Counted from the stretch's first letter, positions 42,404-51,528 are shown. The stretch is DNA of 64,000 nucleotides from Pseudomonas sp. UBA1879 (GCF_002338065.1 NZ_DDHJ01000002.1:4008-68007); one strand, 5' to 3'. The notes: a model not told the origin generated them from the sequence alone. Translations and numbers: made by a program.

Positions 42404-42848
42404 ACACGCCATTCAAGAAACACGCATCGGTCAGAACACGGAAGTTACCCTGCATTTCGCTCTGCATCTGGAAAACGGCAACACCGTTGACAGCACGTTC
42501 GACAAAGCCCCGGCGACCTTCAAGGTCGGCGATGGCAACCTGTTGCCCGGTTTCGAAGCGCTGATCTTTGGCTTCAAGGCGGGCGACAAACGCAGAGTCG
42601 AAGTGCCGCCCGAAAACGCCTTCGGTCAGCCCAACCCGCAGAACGTGCAGGTCATGCCGCGCTCGCAGTTTCAGAACATGGAATTGTCCGAGGGACTGCT
42701 GGTGATCTTCAACGATGCCGCCAATACTGAGCTGCCGGGTGTGGTGAAGGCATTTGACGACGATCAGGTCACTGTCGATTTCAACCATCCGCTGTCGGGC
42801 AAGACGTTGACCTTCGAAGTGGAAATTCTCGAGGTGAAGGCGCTCTGA
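42396..42848 (+). CDS. fkpB: FKBP-type peptidyl-prolyl isomerase, SlpA/FkpB-like
   Basis: The 150-residue protein is a SlyD-like FKBP: FALHLENGNTVDSTFDKAPA, GDGNLLPGFEALIFGFKAGD and PENAFGQPNPQNVQVM, with the insert-in-flap region between, then VDFNHPLSGKTLTFEVEI. It lacks a histidine-rich metal-binding tail, which separates it from SlyD. It acts in the cytoplasm. The start overlaps lspA by 8 bp. Position between lspA and ispH is the conserved one. Confidence 0.92.
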   Translation: MTEHAIQETRIGQNTEVTLHFALHLENGNTVDSTFDKAPATFKVGDGNLLPGFEALIFGFKAGDKRRVEVPPENAFGQPNPQNVQVMPRSQFQNMELSEGLLVIFNDAANTELPGVVKAFDDDQVTVDFNHPLSGKTLTFEVEILEVKAL

Positions 42849-42865
42849 GAATTGTCAGAGCGTAC

Positions 42866-42898
42866 GGCCCCGACACCGTTCGGGGCCTTTTCGTTTTT
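42866..42898 (+). terminator. Hairpin between fkpB and ispH
   Basis: GGCCCCG and CGGGGCC stem with a 9-bp loop, followed by TTTTCGTTTTT. It may end or attenuate the operon before ispH. Confidence 0.75.
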
Positions 42899-42930
42899 AT
42901 GTTTCATAGCGCGTAGACACGAGGCACATC

Positions 42931-43878
42931 ATGCAAATCAAACTCGCCAACCCACGTGGCTTCTGCGCCGGGGTGGACCGTGCGATCGAAATCGTCAATC
43001 GCGCGCTGGAAGTGTTTGGACCGCCGATTTACGTGCGCCATGAAGTGGTTCATAACAAATTTGTCGTGGAGGACTTGCGCAGCCGGGGCGCGATCTTCGT
43101 CGAAGAGCTGGATCAGGTGCCGGATGACGTCATCGTTATCTTCAGTGCCCACGGCGTTTCCCAAGCCGTGCGCACCGAGGCGGCGGGCCGTGGCTTGAAA
43201 GTCTTCGACGCCACGTGTCCACTGGTCACCAAAGTGCACATCGAGGTGGCCCGTTACAGTCGCGACGGTCGCGAGTGCATCCTGATCGGCCACGAAGGCC
43301 ATCCGGAAGTCGAAGGCACCATGGGCCAGTACGACCCAAGCAATGGTGGCGCGATTTACCTGGTAGAGGATGAAGAAGACGTCGCCAATCTGCAGGTCGT
43401 CAACCCGGAGAAACTGGCGTTCGTGACCCAGACGACGTTGTCCATGGACGACACCAGCCGGGTGATCGATGCATTGCGCGCGCGCTTTCCGGCCATCGGC
43501 GGTCCGCGCAAAGACGACATTTGCTACGCCACGCAAAACCGTCAGGACGCGGTCAAGCAACTGGCGGACGAGTGCGACGTGGTGTTGGTGGTCGGCAGCC
43601 CGAACAGCTCCAACTCCAACCGTCTGCGCGAGTTGGCCGAGCGCATGGCGACCCCGGCCTACCTCATCGATGGCGCCGAAGACATGCAGCGCAGCTGGTT
43701 CGATGGCGTTGAGCGCATCGGCATCACCGCAGGTGCGTCTGCGCCGGAAGTGCTGGTGCGCGGTGTGATTCAGCAACTGCAGGCTTGGGGTGCAGTGGGG
43801 GCAGATGAGTTGGCGGGTCGTGAAGAAAACATTACCTTCTCGATGCCCAAGGAATTACGAGTCCAACAGATTCAGTAA
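42931..43878 (+). CDS. ispH: 4-hydroxy-3-methylbut-2-enyl diphosphate reductase
   Basis: The 315-residue enzyme makes IPP and DMAPP in the last step of the MEP pathway. The three iron-sulfur cysteines are Cys12 (GFCAGV), Cys96 (DATCPLV) and Cys198 (DICYATQNRQ). HEVVHN and GHEGHPEVEGT carry the substrate-binding histidines. GAGG lies near the ATG. It ends 5 bp before the convergent FimT-like gene, marking the border between the housekeeping operon and the pilin region. Confidence 0.97.
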   Translation: MQIKLANPRGFCAGVDRAIEIVNRALEVFGPPIYVRHEVVHNKFVVEDLRSRGAIFVEELDQVPDDVIVIFSAHGVSQAVRTEAAGRGLKVFDATCPLVTKVHIEVARYSRDGRECILIGHEGHPEVEGTMGQYDPSNGGAIYLVEDEEDVANLQVVNPEKLAFVTQTTLSMDDTSRVIDALRARFPAIGGPRKDDICYATQNRQDAVKQLADECDVVLVVGSPNSSNSNRLRELAERMATPAYLIDGAEDMQRSWFDGVERIGITAGASAPEVLVRGVIQQLQAWGAVGADELAGREENITFSMPKELRVQQIQ

Positions 43879-43883
43879 GCCCG

Positions 43884-44387
43884 TCAGGCGCACGGTTCGG
43901 TGGTGTAGCCGCTGCTGCGCAGTGTGACGCGGCCGGTGACAGCAATCGCGATCTGATAATGACTGGCGGGAGCGTCTTTCAGACAAACCGCCAGTGTGCC
44001 GTTGGTGTTATTGAGCAGCCTGCCAGAACTGTCGAAGCCGATGCGCTGGGACACTCGACCGTTACCCACCACTTTTACGTTTCGGTGTCCGCTGCGCTCC
44101 GCCAACACCGCCTCATCGGCGTCCAGAAATTGGTTGCGATTGGTGTCGACGAACACTTGCCACCCCTGACTCCAGGCACGCTCCTGCGCCTGCATGATCA
44201 CCGGCTGCCCCCGCAAAATGGCCTCGACCCGCGCCAGTCGTAAACCGCTGGCGAGTTGCTGAGCGGTGTCTTGACGGCGTTGCGAGTCGATCAACGCTCC
44301 GAAGGCCGGCGCGGCCAACGCGGCAACAATGCCTATTAACGCCAGCCCCGCCAACAGCTCAATCAGTGTCAGTCCCGTCTGTCTCAC
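43884..44387 (-). CDS. FimT/GspH-type pseudopilin
   Basis: The 167-residue product starts at a GTG (44387) behind AGGGGG. It opens MRQTG^LTLIELLAGLALIGIV, a very short prepilin leader with Gly at -1 and Glu at +5, followed by a hydrophobic helix. The C-terminal GspH/FimT domain has NGRVSQRIGFDSSGR and ends in two cysteines about 45 residues apart. It should be cleaved by PilD and join the type IV pilus tip complex. It is divergent from the second minor-pilin set starting at 44557, and corresponds in position to fimT only loosely. Confidence 0.82.
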   Translation of the reverse strand: MRQTGLTLIELLAGLALIGIVAALAAPAFGALIDSQRRQDTAQQLASGLRLARVEAILRGQPVIMQAQERAWSQGWQVFVDTNRNQFLDADEAVLAERSGHRNVKVVGNGRVSQRIGFDSSGRLLNNTNGTLAVCLKDAPASHYQIAIAVTGRVTLRSSGYTTEPCA

Positions 44388-44556
44388 CGTCGTTGCCCCC
44401 TGATCGCGACGCGCCCCAGAAAACCCTCATTCCCGTGCGCTGACAAGGCCGTGGATTGTCAGCCGATATGTCCGCAAACAGGGGTTACACACCTATCAGG
44501 CAACCTCCCAATGATCGGCTTCACTGGTCTCTGCGCAGGGGCGAAAGGAGTGTTCG

Positions 44557-45012
44557 ATGAGGCGGGTTTCAGGGCAGAGGGGGATGACGCTGATCGAAGT
44601 GCTGGTAGCGCTTCTGGTGATGTCCGTTGGCATTCTGGGCGTGGCGATATTGCAACTCAACGCGTTGAAACAGACTGATAGCGCGATGCGCAGCACCCAG
44701 GCCAGTTTTGTCGCCCATGACCTGTTGGAGCGAATCCGGGCCAATCCTGGCGCTGATTATGGTCTGGGTTCTCTCAGTCAGGCCCCCACCTCCGGCAACC
44801 CGAATATTCCCCGTGATCAAGACCTCTTCGACTTCGCTGACCAACTCCGCCGAATGCTTGGCAGCGACGTCGAGGCCTCCGTCGCACAGACCGCCGCCCG
44901 CGTCACCGTTACGCTGGATTGGAGCGACTCTCGGGCCCAAGGTGAAAACCCAGCACGACAAACCTTGACCCTGAGCAGCCTGACCCGACCCTCTCGGAGC
45001 GCAGAACCATGA
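44557..45012 (+). CDS. PilV-like minor pseudopilin (second set)
   Basis: The 151-residue product opens MRRVSGQRG^MTLIEVLVALLVMSVGILG, a prepilin leader of nine residues with Glu at +5 and the PilV-type VLVALLVMSVGILGVA helix. GAAAGGAG lies 6 nt before the ATG. It is the first of four rightward pseudopilin genes, and its stop overlaps the next start by 4 bp. It differs clearly from the PilV at 52873-53421, so it is an old paralogue. It should enter the tip-initiation complex of the type IV pilus or a related machine. Confidence 0.82.
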   Translation: MRRVSGQRGMTLIEVLVALLVMSVGILGVAILQLNALKQTDSAMRSTQASFVAHDLLERIRANPGADYGLGSLSQAPTSGNPNIPRDQDLFDFADQLRRMLGSDVEASVAQTAARVTVTLDWSDSRAQGENPARQTLTLSSLTRPSRSAEP

Positions 45013-45710
45013 TCGCTCGCACCCAGGGGTTCGGATTGGTGGAGATTATGGTGGCGTTGGCCATTGGCCTAGTGATGTCCTTGGCCCTGACGCAGCTGTT
45101 CGCAACGGCCAAAAGCACCTACCTCAGTCAGAACGCGTCTGCCACCTTGCAGGAAGATGCGCGTTTCGTCCTCGCAAAAATGGTCCAGGAAGCGCGGGGG
45201 GCCGGGATGTTTGGCTGTCTGGGCACGGTTCAGGATTCCAGTGCCGGCGGCCGGTTCACCGACGCGTTCAACGCCCCCGTTCAGTGGGATGTGGGGCAGA
45301 AGTCATTGACCCTGATCACCACTCCGGCGGGCGCGGACAACCCTTGGCATGAGTGGGTGGTGCATACCGACTGCGTCTCAACCGCAGCGGCATGGTCACG
45401 CGGACGGGCCCCATCGTTGGCGCCTGGAGAGATCGCACTGCCGGTCCAGCGGCATGTGTATCGCCTCAATGAGCGGCGTAACGAACTGACCCTGGACGGT
45501 CAGCCGCTGTTGAGCAACGTCCGCGCCTTCAACGTGCTGTTCGGCGTGGCTGACTCGACCCATGAGCCGGGCATCACGCGCTACACCTCACAGCCCGATC
45601 ACTCGCGCATTCGCAGCGTGCGCCTGACCTTGACGTTGTTCGACCCTGCGGACCGGACTCAAGAACAGACCTTCCACGTCGTTGCGGCCATCCGCAATCG
45701 TCTGAGCTGA
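45009..45710 (+). CDS. PilW-like minor pseudopilin (second set)
   Basis: The 233-residue product opens MIARTQG^FGLVEIMVALAIGLVMSLAL with Gly at -1 and Glu at +5. PilW features are the length, TYLSQNASATLQEDARFVL, and a beta-rich C-terminal part ending QTFHVVAAIRNRLS. The start overlaps the PilV-like gene by 4 bp (ATGA). Cysteines at GCLG and TDCVS may pair. It is a paralogue of PilW at 52085-52873. Confidence 0.82.
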   Translation: MIARTQGFGLVEIMVALAIGLVMSLALTQLFATAKSTYLSQNASATLQEDARFVLAKMVQEARGAGMFGCLGTVQDSSAGGRFTDAFNAPVQWDVGQKSLTLITTPAGADNPWHEWVVHTDCVSTAAAWSRGRAPSLAPGEIALPVQRHVYRLNERRNELTLDGQPLLSNVRAFNVLFGVADSTHEPGITRYTSQPDHSRIRSVRLTLTLFDPADRTQEQTFHVVAAIRNRLS

Positions 45711-45720
45711 GGAGTGGCGC

Positions 45721-46209
45721 ATGAACAGGCAACGCGGAGTGGTATTGATCGTCAGTCTTGTCTTCCTGCTTTTACTCACGTTGCTCGCAACGTCCTCTCT
45801 GCAAAACGCCACGTTGCAGGAAAAAATGGCGGGCAGTGTGGCCCTACGTGACGTGTCGTTTCAAGCAGCGGAAGCTGTGCTACGAACTGCCGAGACCCAT
45901 GTGCTCACCCCCGGATTTGCTCTGTCCAAATGCACGACACCCCGCACCTGCGTGCCGCCGCCCGAGGCATTGACCTTGACAGCCGCCGGCGAGGGCGGGG
46001 CGTCTGGCGTGATCTGGCGCGTCGCCCCAGGCGGTTTTTTCGGCATTCAGCATCTTGGTGAAACCGAAGACCTCATCGGCATGCCCAGCCCCGCGCGACC
46101 TCAAAAACTCTACCGCGTCACAGCCGTTGCTTTGCACGGGGCATCGCGAACCGTGCTGGAAAGTGTTCACACCCAAGAACGTCGCGTTCTGTGGCGACAG
46201 CGGCAGTGA
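45721..46209 (+). CDS. PilX-like minor pseudopilin (second set)
   Basis: The 162-residue product opens MNRQRG^VVLIVSLVFLLLLTLLATSSL. Like the other PilX in the window it lacks Glu at +5 of the mature helix. The LQNATLQEKMAGSVALRDVSFQAAEA stretch (shown in part in PilX families) marks it as PilX/GspK-like. GAGGAG lies upstream of the ATG, 10 bp after the PilW-like stop. It is probably the partner of the neighbouring pseudopilins. Confidence 0.8.
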   Translation: MNRQRGVVLIVSLVFLLLLTLLATSSLQNATLQEKMAGSVALRDVSFQAAEAVLRTAETHVLTPGFALSKCTTPRTCVPPPEALTLTAAGEGGASGVIWRVAPGGFFGIQHLGETEDLIGMPSPARPQKLYRVTAVALHGASRTVLESVHTQERRVLWRQRQ

Positions 46210-46219
46210 GGAGCAGTGT

Positions 46220-46636
46220 ATGACTGAACGAGGCTTCACCCTGATCGAACTGTCAATCGCCATCGCCCTCATCGCGATTCTGGCCGCCATTGCGTACCCG
46301 TCCTACACCGAACACCTGCGCAAAACCCGCCGCGCTGAAATCGCTACTTTACTGGTCGAAGAGGCTCATGGGCTGGAAAGGTTTTATTCACGGGCAGGAC
46401 AGTACACCAACACCCAGGGACCGCCGGTGCGGGAGCATGAGGTGTCGGGAGGCAATGGGTTTTATAGGGTCGAGGCGGAACGCTCGGAGCAAGCGTTTGT
46501 ACTCGTGGCGACACCGATTGCTGGAAGGCTGATGGCAGGGGATAAGTGCGGCGGGTTCGTGCTGGAGAACACTGGCAAACGCGACAACGCAGGGATGTCG
46601 GGGGATGCCAGTGTGCAGGGGTGTTGGGGGAGGTAA
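46220..46636 (+). CDS. PilE-like minor pseudopilin (second set)
   Basis: The 138-residue product opens MTERG^FTLIELSIAIALIAILAAIA with Gly at -1 and Glu at +5, followed by YPSYTEHLRKTRRAEIA, the PilE/ComP-like segment. Two cysteines near the C-terminus (DKCGGF and QGCWGR) form the D-region loop. GAGGAG lies 6 nt before the ATG. It closes the rightward set and ends 5 bp before the stop of the convergent classical pilE, so two PilE types face each other. Confidence 0.82.
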   Translation: MTERGFTLIELSIAIALIAILAAIAYPSYTEHLRKTRRAEIATLLVEEAHGLERFYSRAGQYTNTQGPPVREHEVSGGNGFYRVEAERSEQAFVLVATPIAGRLMAGDKCGGFVLENTGKRDNAGMSGDASVQGCWGR

Positions 46637-46641
46637 ATGCG

Positions 46642-47046
46642 CTATTTGAAGCAGTCGGTGCCGCCGGTTGAAGTTTTGGTGCCTGCCTGATTGATCGTCA
46701 ACGTCCCGCAGCTATCGGTCTTTTGGGTCCCCTGCGGTGCAACGGAAAACGTGTATGAGGTCGGCGTGCTAGCGACCGACAGGCTGTATTTACCGGTAGC
46801 TGATGCCGCCGTGAGGCCGATTTTGCTGATATCCGTGCCTATGTCATAGCTGTTGTTCTGCGCGTAATAACGCTCGATGCGTGCTGTAGCTTCGCTTAGC
46901 AATGCTGTCCCTTCTGACCGGTATCCCCGTTTCACATAGTTGGTATACGACGGATAGGCAATCGCCGCCAGAATCGCAACGATCGCCACCGTAATCATCA
47001 GCTCAATGAGGGTAAAACCGCGTTCTTTAGAAAGTCTGATAGTCAT
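46642..47046 (-). CDS. pilE: Type IV pilus minor pilin PilE
   Basis: The 134-residue protein opens MTIRLSKERG^FTLIELMITVAIVAILAAIA, then YPSYTNYVKRGYRSEGTALL, and ends with a disulfide pair DSCG...TDCF. A TTG two codons upstream could be an alternative start; the ATG at 47046 is preferred. The ribosome-binding site is weak, so translation is probably coupled to pilY1, whose stop is 12 bp upstream. It is the last gene of the fimU-pilV-pilW-pilX-pilY1-pilE operon; the pilY2 gene that lies between pilY1 and pilE in P. aeruginosa is absent. Confidence 0.9.
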   Translation of the reverse strand: MTIRLSKERGFTLIELMITVAIVAILAAIAYPSYTNYVKRGYRSEGTALLSEATARIERYYAQNNSYDIGTDISKIGLTAASATGKYSLSVASTPTSYTFSVAPQGTQKTDSCGTLTINQAGTKTSTGGTDCFK

Positions 47047-47058
47047 ATTCAACGTTGC

Positions 47059-50000
47059 TCAAGGTGATGGGATCACGCGCCAGGATTGACGACCACTGTA
47101 CTGAAAGCCGGTAAACGCAAGCATGGCACTGTTGAGTCCATCGCCGTTATAGACGGTCGACAACCCTGAAGGTCCGTTACCTGCGACGACCGCAAAGCCA
47201 CCGGCGGCCGAATCAAACCCACTGATGATGGCGCCCGACAGCGTGTCTTCGACGCCAATGATGCCATTGCGGGAAAAGTCAAAGATTGAAAAAGCCGTTG
47301 CTCCGCCGGTGTTCGGATCAAGTCCCAGACGCTTGCCTTGGACGCCCGCATCGCACACGCCGGTAATCGGCGTGCGGGTGGCAACGAACAGAACGCTTCC
47401 CTGAATATCGAGCAGGTCGACCATTCGTTCACCGGTGGCTGTGGTTCCGCTCCTCAGATCCAGGTACCAGCCGTATTTGGTGGTCCAGTCGACGCCGTTG
47501 GTGGAAATTGTCCTGAATCCACTGACGCTTCCGATCGAACCATTGGCTGTGGACATCGTTTGCGCTTGCAGATTGCTGCGACTCAAAGCGGCTTGCGCAG
47601 TGGTCCCTGCAGGCGCAGTTGCCGTTTGCCCTGCCGTCAAAGGGTCCCATATGCCGTAAAGGGACTGGAGATCGGTGCTCGTCTTGTCCGCCGAAGTGAA
47701 ATAGCGTCCCGTACCGAAAATGATCAGCGTACCGGTCCCTGATGGGTGCGGCCACACCACGGGAGGCGCCGTGATCGACTGCGCCGCGGCCCCGGCAGTC
47801 GGTGCCGATGCGGTGAATAAAGGTTTACCTGCGAAAGAGACTTTGTAATTGCTTGCCACGGCGGGATCGGTCAACGAGCCAGGTTTTATCAAGTCAAAGC
47901 GCCACAGGTTGCCCAGCAAGTCGCCGGCATAGGCATAGTCGGCGATGCCGTCGGAGTTGGCATCCAGGATGACCGGGCTGGACAACCCGTTATCCACTTT
48001 GGGGTTGCTGGCCGGCGTGGTCAGCTTGGCAATGCTTGCACCTGTTTCGGCGTTGAGGATGAACAGACTGGCATTGCCGTTGTTGCCGTTGTAGCCGCTG
48101 CCAAAAATCACGCCCCAATCACCGGTGTGCAGTTTGGAAATATAGGGCGTGGAATAGGTGTAGCCCAGATCTGTGTCGGTCTGTGACGTGAATTCCCACA
48201 ACAGTTTGACGTTGTCGGGATCGGTCACATCCAGCGCAAACACTTCCTTGCCGCCGCCGCCCAATGTGCCCACCAGTACCGTATGCCATTCGTTGTCGCT
48301 GCTGAAATACACGTCGGAAACAACCGGCGTACCGTCAACGTAGAAACGGTGCAAGGAAGAGTCGGTGTTGTAAGTCTTGTTCGTCAGAACGCTCAAACCT
48401 GAGACGACCGCAGACGGAATGAACGCGAATGTCTCCGCGCCTGTCGAGGTATTGAAGCCATGCAGCATGCCGTCGTTGGCGCCTACGTAAACCTGCGAGC
48501 GGCGTCCGCTGGCCTTGGTCTGGAACGCTGCGTACTTCGTTGCCCCGCTGAGGAAGTCGCCCATAGACGTGAGAAATGTCGCCGAGTCCACGACCACCGG
48601 TTGCGAGTTGACGATATCGCCCAACGGCGTCAGACGCCGACGCCAGTTCCCGGAACCTTCGAGCGTGCGCACGCCTCGCAGAAATGACACCTGATCGGAA
48701 GTAAGACCTGTCTGATTCGATGAGGAGTACTGCCAGTTGGTCCCCGCAAAGCTGCGGCTGGCAAGGTTGCTGTACGTGAAGTCAACCAGCCCGTTCCCCG
48801 CCGCATTGGCGATCTTGATCGTCCTGCGATCCGGCGCCGGGAGGTTTTCCGAGGCGTTCCAGTTCACCGTTGCGGTTTTGCTGGTGCCTGTGGTGTCGTA
48901 CGTTTCGGTGCTTTTCGTCAGATCGCCACTCCAAAGCGTGACATTGAAACTGTCGGTGTACGTCGACGTCGACGTGGATGCAGAGTTTGGCGGCGGGACC
49001 GCTGCGGGCGGCGCTACCGAAGTGTTTTTTTGCAGGATCTGACTGAAAGCCGCCTGCAGTTGGGCCTTGAGCGTCGATGCGCTGCTGACCAGGAAATAGT
49101 TGTCAGGTGTCCCGGGCTTGTTGGAGTCCCATTGCCCAGCCGCTGGCAGGCTGGTGGAGGTGTTACTCGAGTCACCAAATCCACCCCATTTCGCGGCATA
49201 CCACAGCGGATCCATGAGATTGGTGACCGAACGCGCGGACGACGGCGTGAAGTTACGGGTTTTGAACGTCGCGCCATTGACCACCGTGCTACCTGACCTC
49301 ATTCCGGGCAGCAGCGTGGCGGAGGTCGTGCAACCTGTGGCGCATGATCCGGGCAACTGGGTGCCGGGTGTATCCAGCGAATAGTGCTGGTTGCCGTTAC
49401 CGCCGCCAGTCACTTCCAGATAGATGCCATCCTGCGTCGTGCCAGAAATCGTGTAGCCCATATGGGATTCATAGCCCGCCTGGGAATACTGGGTTTCAAG
49501 ACGCACATCGAGGGTTGCGGTAGAGCCCGAGCCAATCACCGAAACGGTGTAGAGCACGATGGCGTCCATGTCATAGTCGCCGCCCTGCCCACTGTCGTCG
49601 AATACAACGCGGAACACAGCCTGCGCCCGGCCGCCGTTGATATTGGGGTTGGTAGGCTGGCCCGGCATGTTGTATAGCGAGTCGATATAGAAACCGGTGA
49701 TCTGCTCGGTGACGCCGTTAGTGTTCACGACCTTGCCGAAAGGCAGCAGCGTGATGGTGCCCGTCCCAACAGGCATTTGAATGCGAGGCAATGTCGAAGA
49801 CAGCGCGATAGAGAAGGTCTGCACCTTCTGGCTACCCACCGAACTGATGGGGTTGGTGTTGCCGAAGTAAGCCACGGCCCCGGCGTTGAACGTCCCCTGT
49901 TTGGCAGGCTCTTCCGGCAAGCCGCGGATGTTGCCCAGACTCGACGCGCTTTTGGCCGTGGGGGCCAAGTCATTCACAGTGGGCGTCTGACCGATGTTGA

Positions 50001-51528
50001 TGTTTTTACTGCCAGTGCCGACGTCGTTGTTCCAGATCGTCTGGCCCAACGACGAGGCACTGAAATTCGCCAGCGCGGTGGTGGTAGCCGGCGCATTGGA
50101 CGTGGTGTACGCACTGCCTGGCAAGTCGGAGTCATACGTCGGGCTGATGTCACTGAACAGCGTCTGGAAGGGCTTCGAGCAACTGGGATAGGTCGGCGGG
50201 TTTGCGTCCGGATTAGGGTTGGCAGAGTAGGGGTTGGACCATGTACTGAGGCCTGAGAGTCCGAGCGATGTATCGCTGGCACCCGACTGGTAGCCGGCGG
50301 TAGGCGTGGCCTGTGCAGTGCCATTGACGCCACTGAAGTAGCGCAGGGTTTCGAACATCATTTCTGCCAATGGGTTGCCCCAGTCCTGACAGGTGCCGTT
50401 GTCGATGGAGTTGCCCTGTGTCGTGCACGCGCCTTTTGAAATTTTCAGGTTATCCAGGGTGCTGATGATCCCCCCTTTGGTGTAGGCAGTACCTGCCGCA
50501 TTGGGGGTGCCGAAAATACCGGTGGAGGTATCCACTTCGTTGGCAAAGCTACTGATAGCCTTACGGATCGCTCCACCTTGAAGGTTGTTTTGATAGGTGC
50601 CGGTCATCAATCCGAAGTACATCTGGTTGCCTTCACCATAGTCGTGAAGGATGCCGGTGGGCTTGGCATTGCCGTTGGGGTACACCTTGCAGTTGCTTTC
50701 GAGGGGGATGACCGGATCTTTTTTGCACACTTCCACCCGTACGTTGTAATCCGTCGGAGAGACGGTTACGTCGGTAAAAGGGGTGGTGGTCGTGTCAGTC
50801 GCTCTGACGCCGCCTTGTGTGGTTTCGCGGGAAACCCAGCCGAAGATACGCACGTTGGCGATGCTCGGAATTACCCGTAGCAGCGGTGCAGACACTTGAG
50901 TGTTGTTGGCGAACAACGCCCGGTTGCCGCCAGAGGGATTAGCGATAGGCGTGTAGTCGGACAGGTTGTAGCCGTCGATGGTCGGGCTGTTGTATTCCTT
51001 GCCCCACGTGTGCGCATCCGTCGGAATATAAGCGCGCTCCAGAATCGTCTGGGTGGCGGTATCGGTGCTGCGATAGCCGCCGTACAGCACCTTGCGCAGG
51101 GCGTCCGCCCGAGAAGTGGTCAGGTAGTTGAGGTAATCACCGCTCCATGTTCCCGGGCAGGTTTTCAGACTGGCCTTCGTGGTGTTCGACGAGGCGGTGA
51201 AATACCCGTTCGAGTAGGTGTAGCAGGTGAACGAGTCAAAATAGCCGAGGTAATCGATCGAGGGCTTGTAGCGGATATCGATCGTGCCATCGCCGTCCAG
51301 ATCGGAAGCGTCGTTATAGGCCGGGAAGAACAATTTATGGTCCCGGCCAACCACCAACATATTCAAGGGTGGCACTGAGTTGTTGACGAATAACGGCACT
51401 TGCGCGGGCACTTGGCTCACGGCGGCCTGCGCCGTAGGGTGCGTCATCGCGCAGGCGGCCATGAGCGCTGCGACCAGCTTCACTGCTTTGGACGTGCGCA
51501 AGGCGGTCCAGTACTGGCGTGTGTTCAT
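47059..51528 (-). CDS. pilY1: Type IV pilus tip protein / biogenesis factor PilY1
   Basis: The 1489-residue protein starts MNTRQYWTALRTSKAVKL with a signal peptide ending near AQA. The C-terminal half is the PilY1 beta-propeller, with the calcium loop DANSDGIAD in KVDNGLSSPVILDANSDG (nt around 47960) and the YVGANDGMLHGF blade. A second EF-hand-like DLDGDGTID lies near residue 80. The N-terminal 600 residues show DSGQGGDYDMDAIVLYTV and many Ser/Thr/Gly stretches. It acts at the pilus tip and regulates extension and retraction. The ATG overlaps the pilX stop by one base (TAATG), so translation is coupled. Confidence 0.93.
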   Translation of the reverse strand: MNTRQYWTALRTSKAVKLVAALMAACAMTHPTAQAAVSQVPAQVPLFVNNSVPPLNMLVVGRDHKLFFPAYNDASDLDGDGTIDIRYKPSIDYLGYFDSFTCYTYSNGYFTASSNTTKASLKTCPGTWSGDYLNYLTTSRADALRKVLYGGYRSTDTATQTILERAYIPTDAHTWGKEYNSPTIDGYNLSDYTPIANPSGGNRALFANNTQVSAPLLRVIPSIANVRIFGWVSRETTQGGVRATDTTTTPFTDVTVSPTDYNVRVEVCKKDPVIPLESNCKVYPNGNAKPTGILHDYGEGNQMYFGLMTGTYQNNLQGGAIRKAISSFANEVDTSTGIFGTPNAAGTAYTKGGIISTLDNLKISKGACTTQGNSIDNGTCQDWGNPLAEMMFETLRYFSGVNGTAQATPTAGYQSGASDTSLGLSGLSTWSNPYSANPNPDANPPTYPSCSKPFQTLFSDISPTYDSDLPGSAYTTSNAPATTTALANFSASSLGQTIWNNDVGTGSKNINIGQTPTVNDLAPTAKSASSLGNIRGLPEEPAKQGTFNAGAVAYFGNTNPISSVGSQKVQTFSIALSSTLPRIQMPVGTGTITLLPFGKVVNTNGVTEQITGFYIDSLYNMPGQPTNPNINGGRAQAVFRVVFDDSGQGGDYDMDAIVLYTVSVIGSGSTATLDVRLETQYSQAGYESHMGYTISGTTQDGIYLEVTGGGNGNQHYSLDTPGTQLPGSCATGCTTSATLLPGMRSGSTVVNGATFKTRNFTPSSARSVTNLMDPLWYAAKWGGFGDSSNTSTSLPAAGQWDSNKPGTPDNYFLVSSASTLKAQLQAAFSQILQKNTSVAPPAAVPPPNSASTSTSTYTDSFNVTLWSGDLTKSTETYDTTGTSKTATVNWNASENLPAPDRRTIKIANAAGNGLVDFTYSNLASRSFAGTNWQYSSSNQTGLTSDQVSFLRGVRTLEGSGNWRRRLTPLGDIVNSQPVVVDSATFLTSMGDFLSGATKYAAFQTKASGRRSQVYVGANDGMLHGFNTSTGAETFAFIPSAVVSGLSVLTNKTYNTDSSLHRFYVDGTPVVSDVYFSSDNEWHTVLVGTLGGGGKEVFALDVTDPDNVKLLWEFTSQTDTDLGYTYSTPYISKLHTGDWGVIFGSGYNGNNGNASLFILNAETGASIAKLTTPASNPKVDNGLSSPVILDANSDGIADYAYAGDLLGNLWRFDLIKPGSLTDPAVASNYKVSFAGKPLFTASAPTAGAAAQSITAPPVVWPHPSGTGTLIIFGTGRYFTSADKTSTDLQSLYGIWDPLTAGQTATAPAGTTAQAALSRSNLQAQTMSTANGSIGSVSGFRTISTNGVDWTTKYGWYLDLRSGTTATGERMVDLLDIQGSVLFVATRTPITGVCDAGVQGKRLGLDPNTGGATAFSIFDFSRNGIIGVEDTLSGAIISGFDSAAGGFAVVAGNGPSGLSTVYNGDGLNSAMLAFTGFQYSGRQSWRVIPSP

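Noticed and set aside
44388..44556. Possible sigma-54 promoter for the second minor-pilin set
   Set aside because: No GG-N10-GC element of the TGGCAC-N5-TTGC type was found on either strand by eye.
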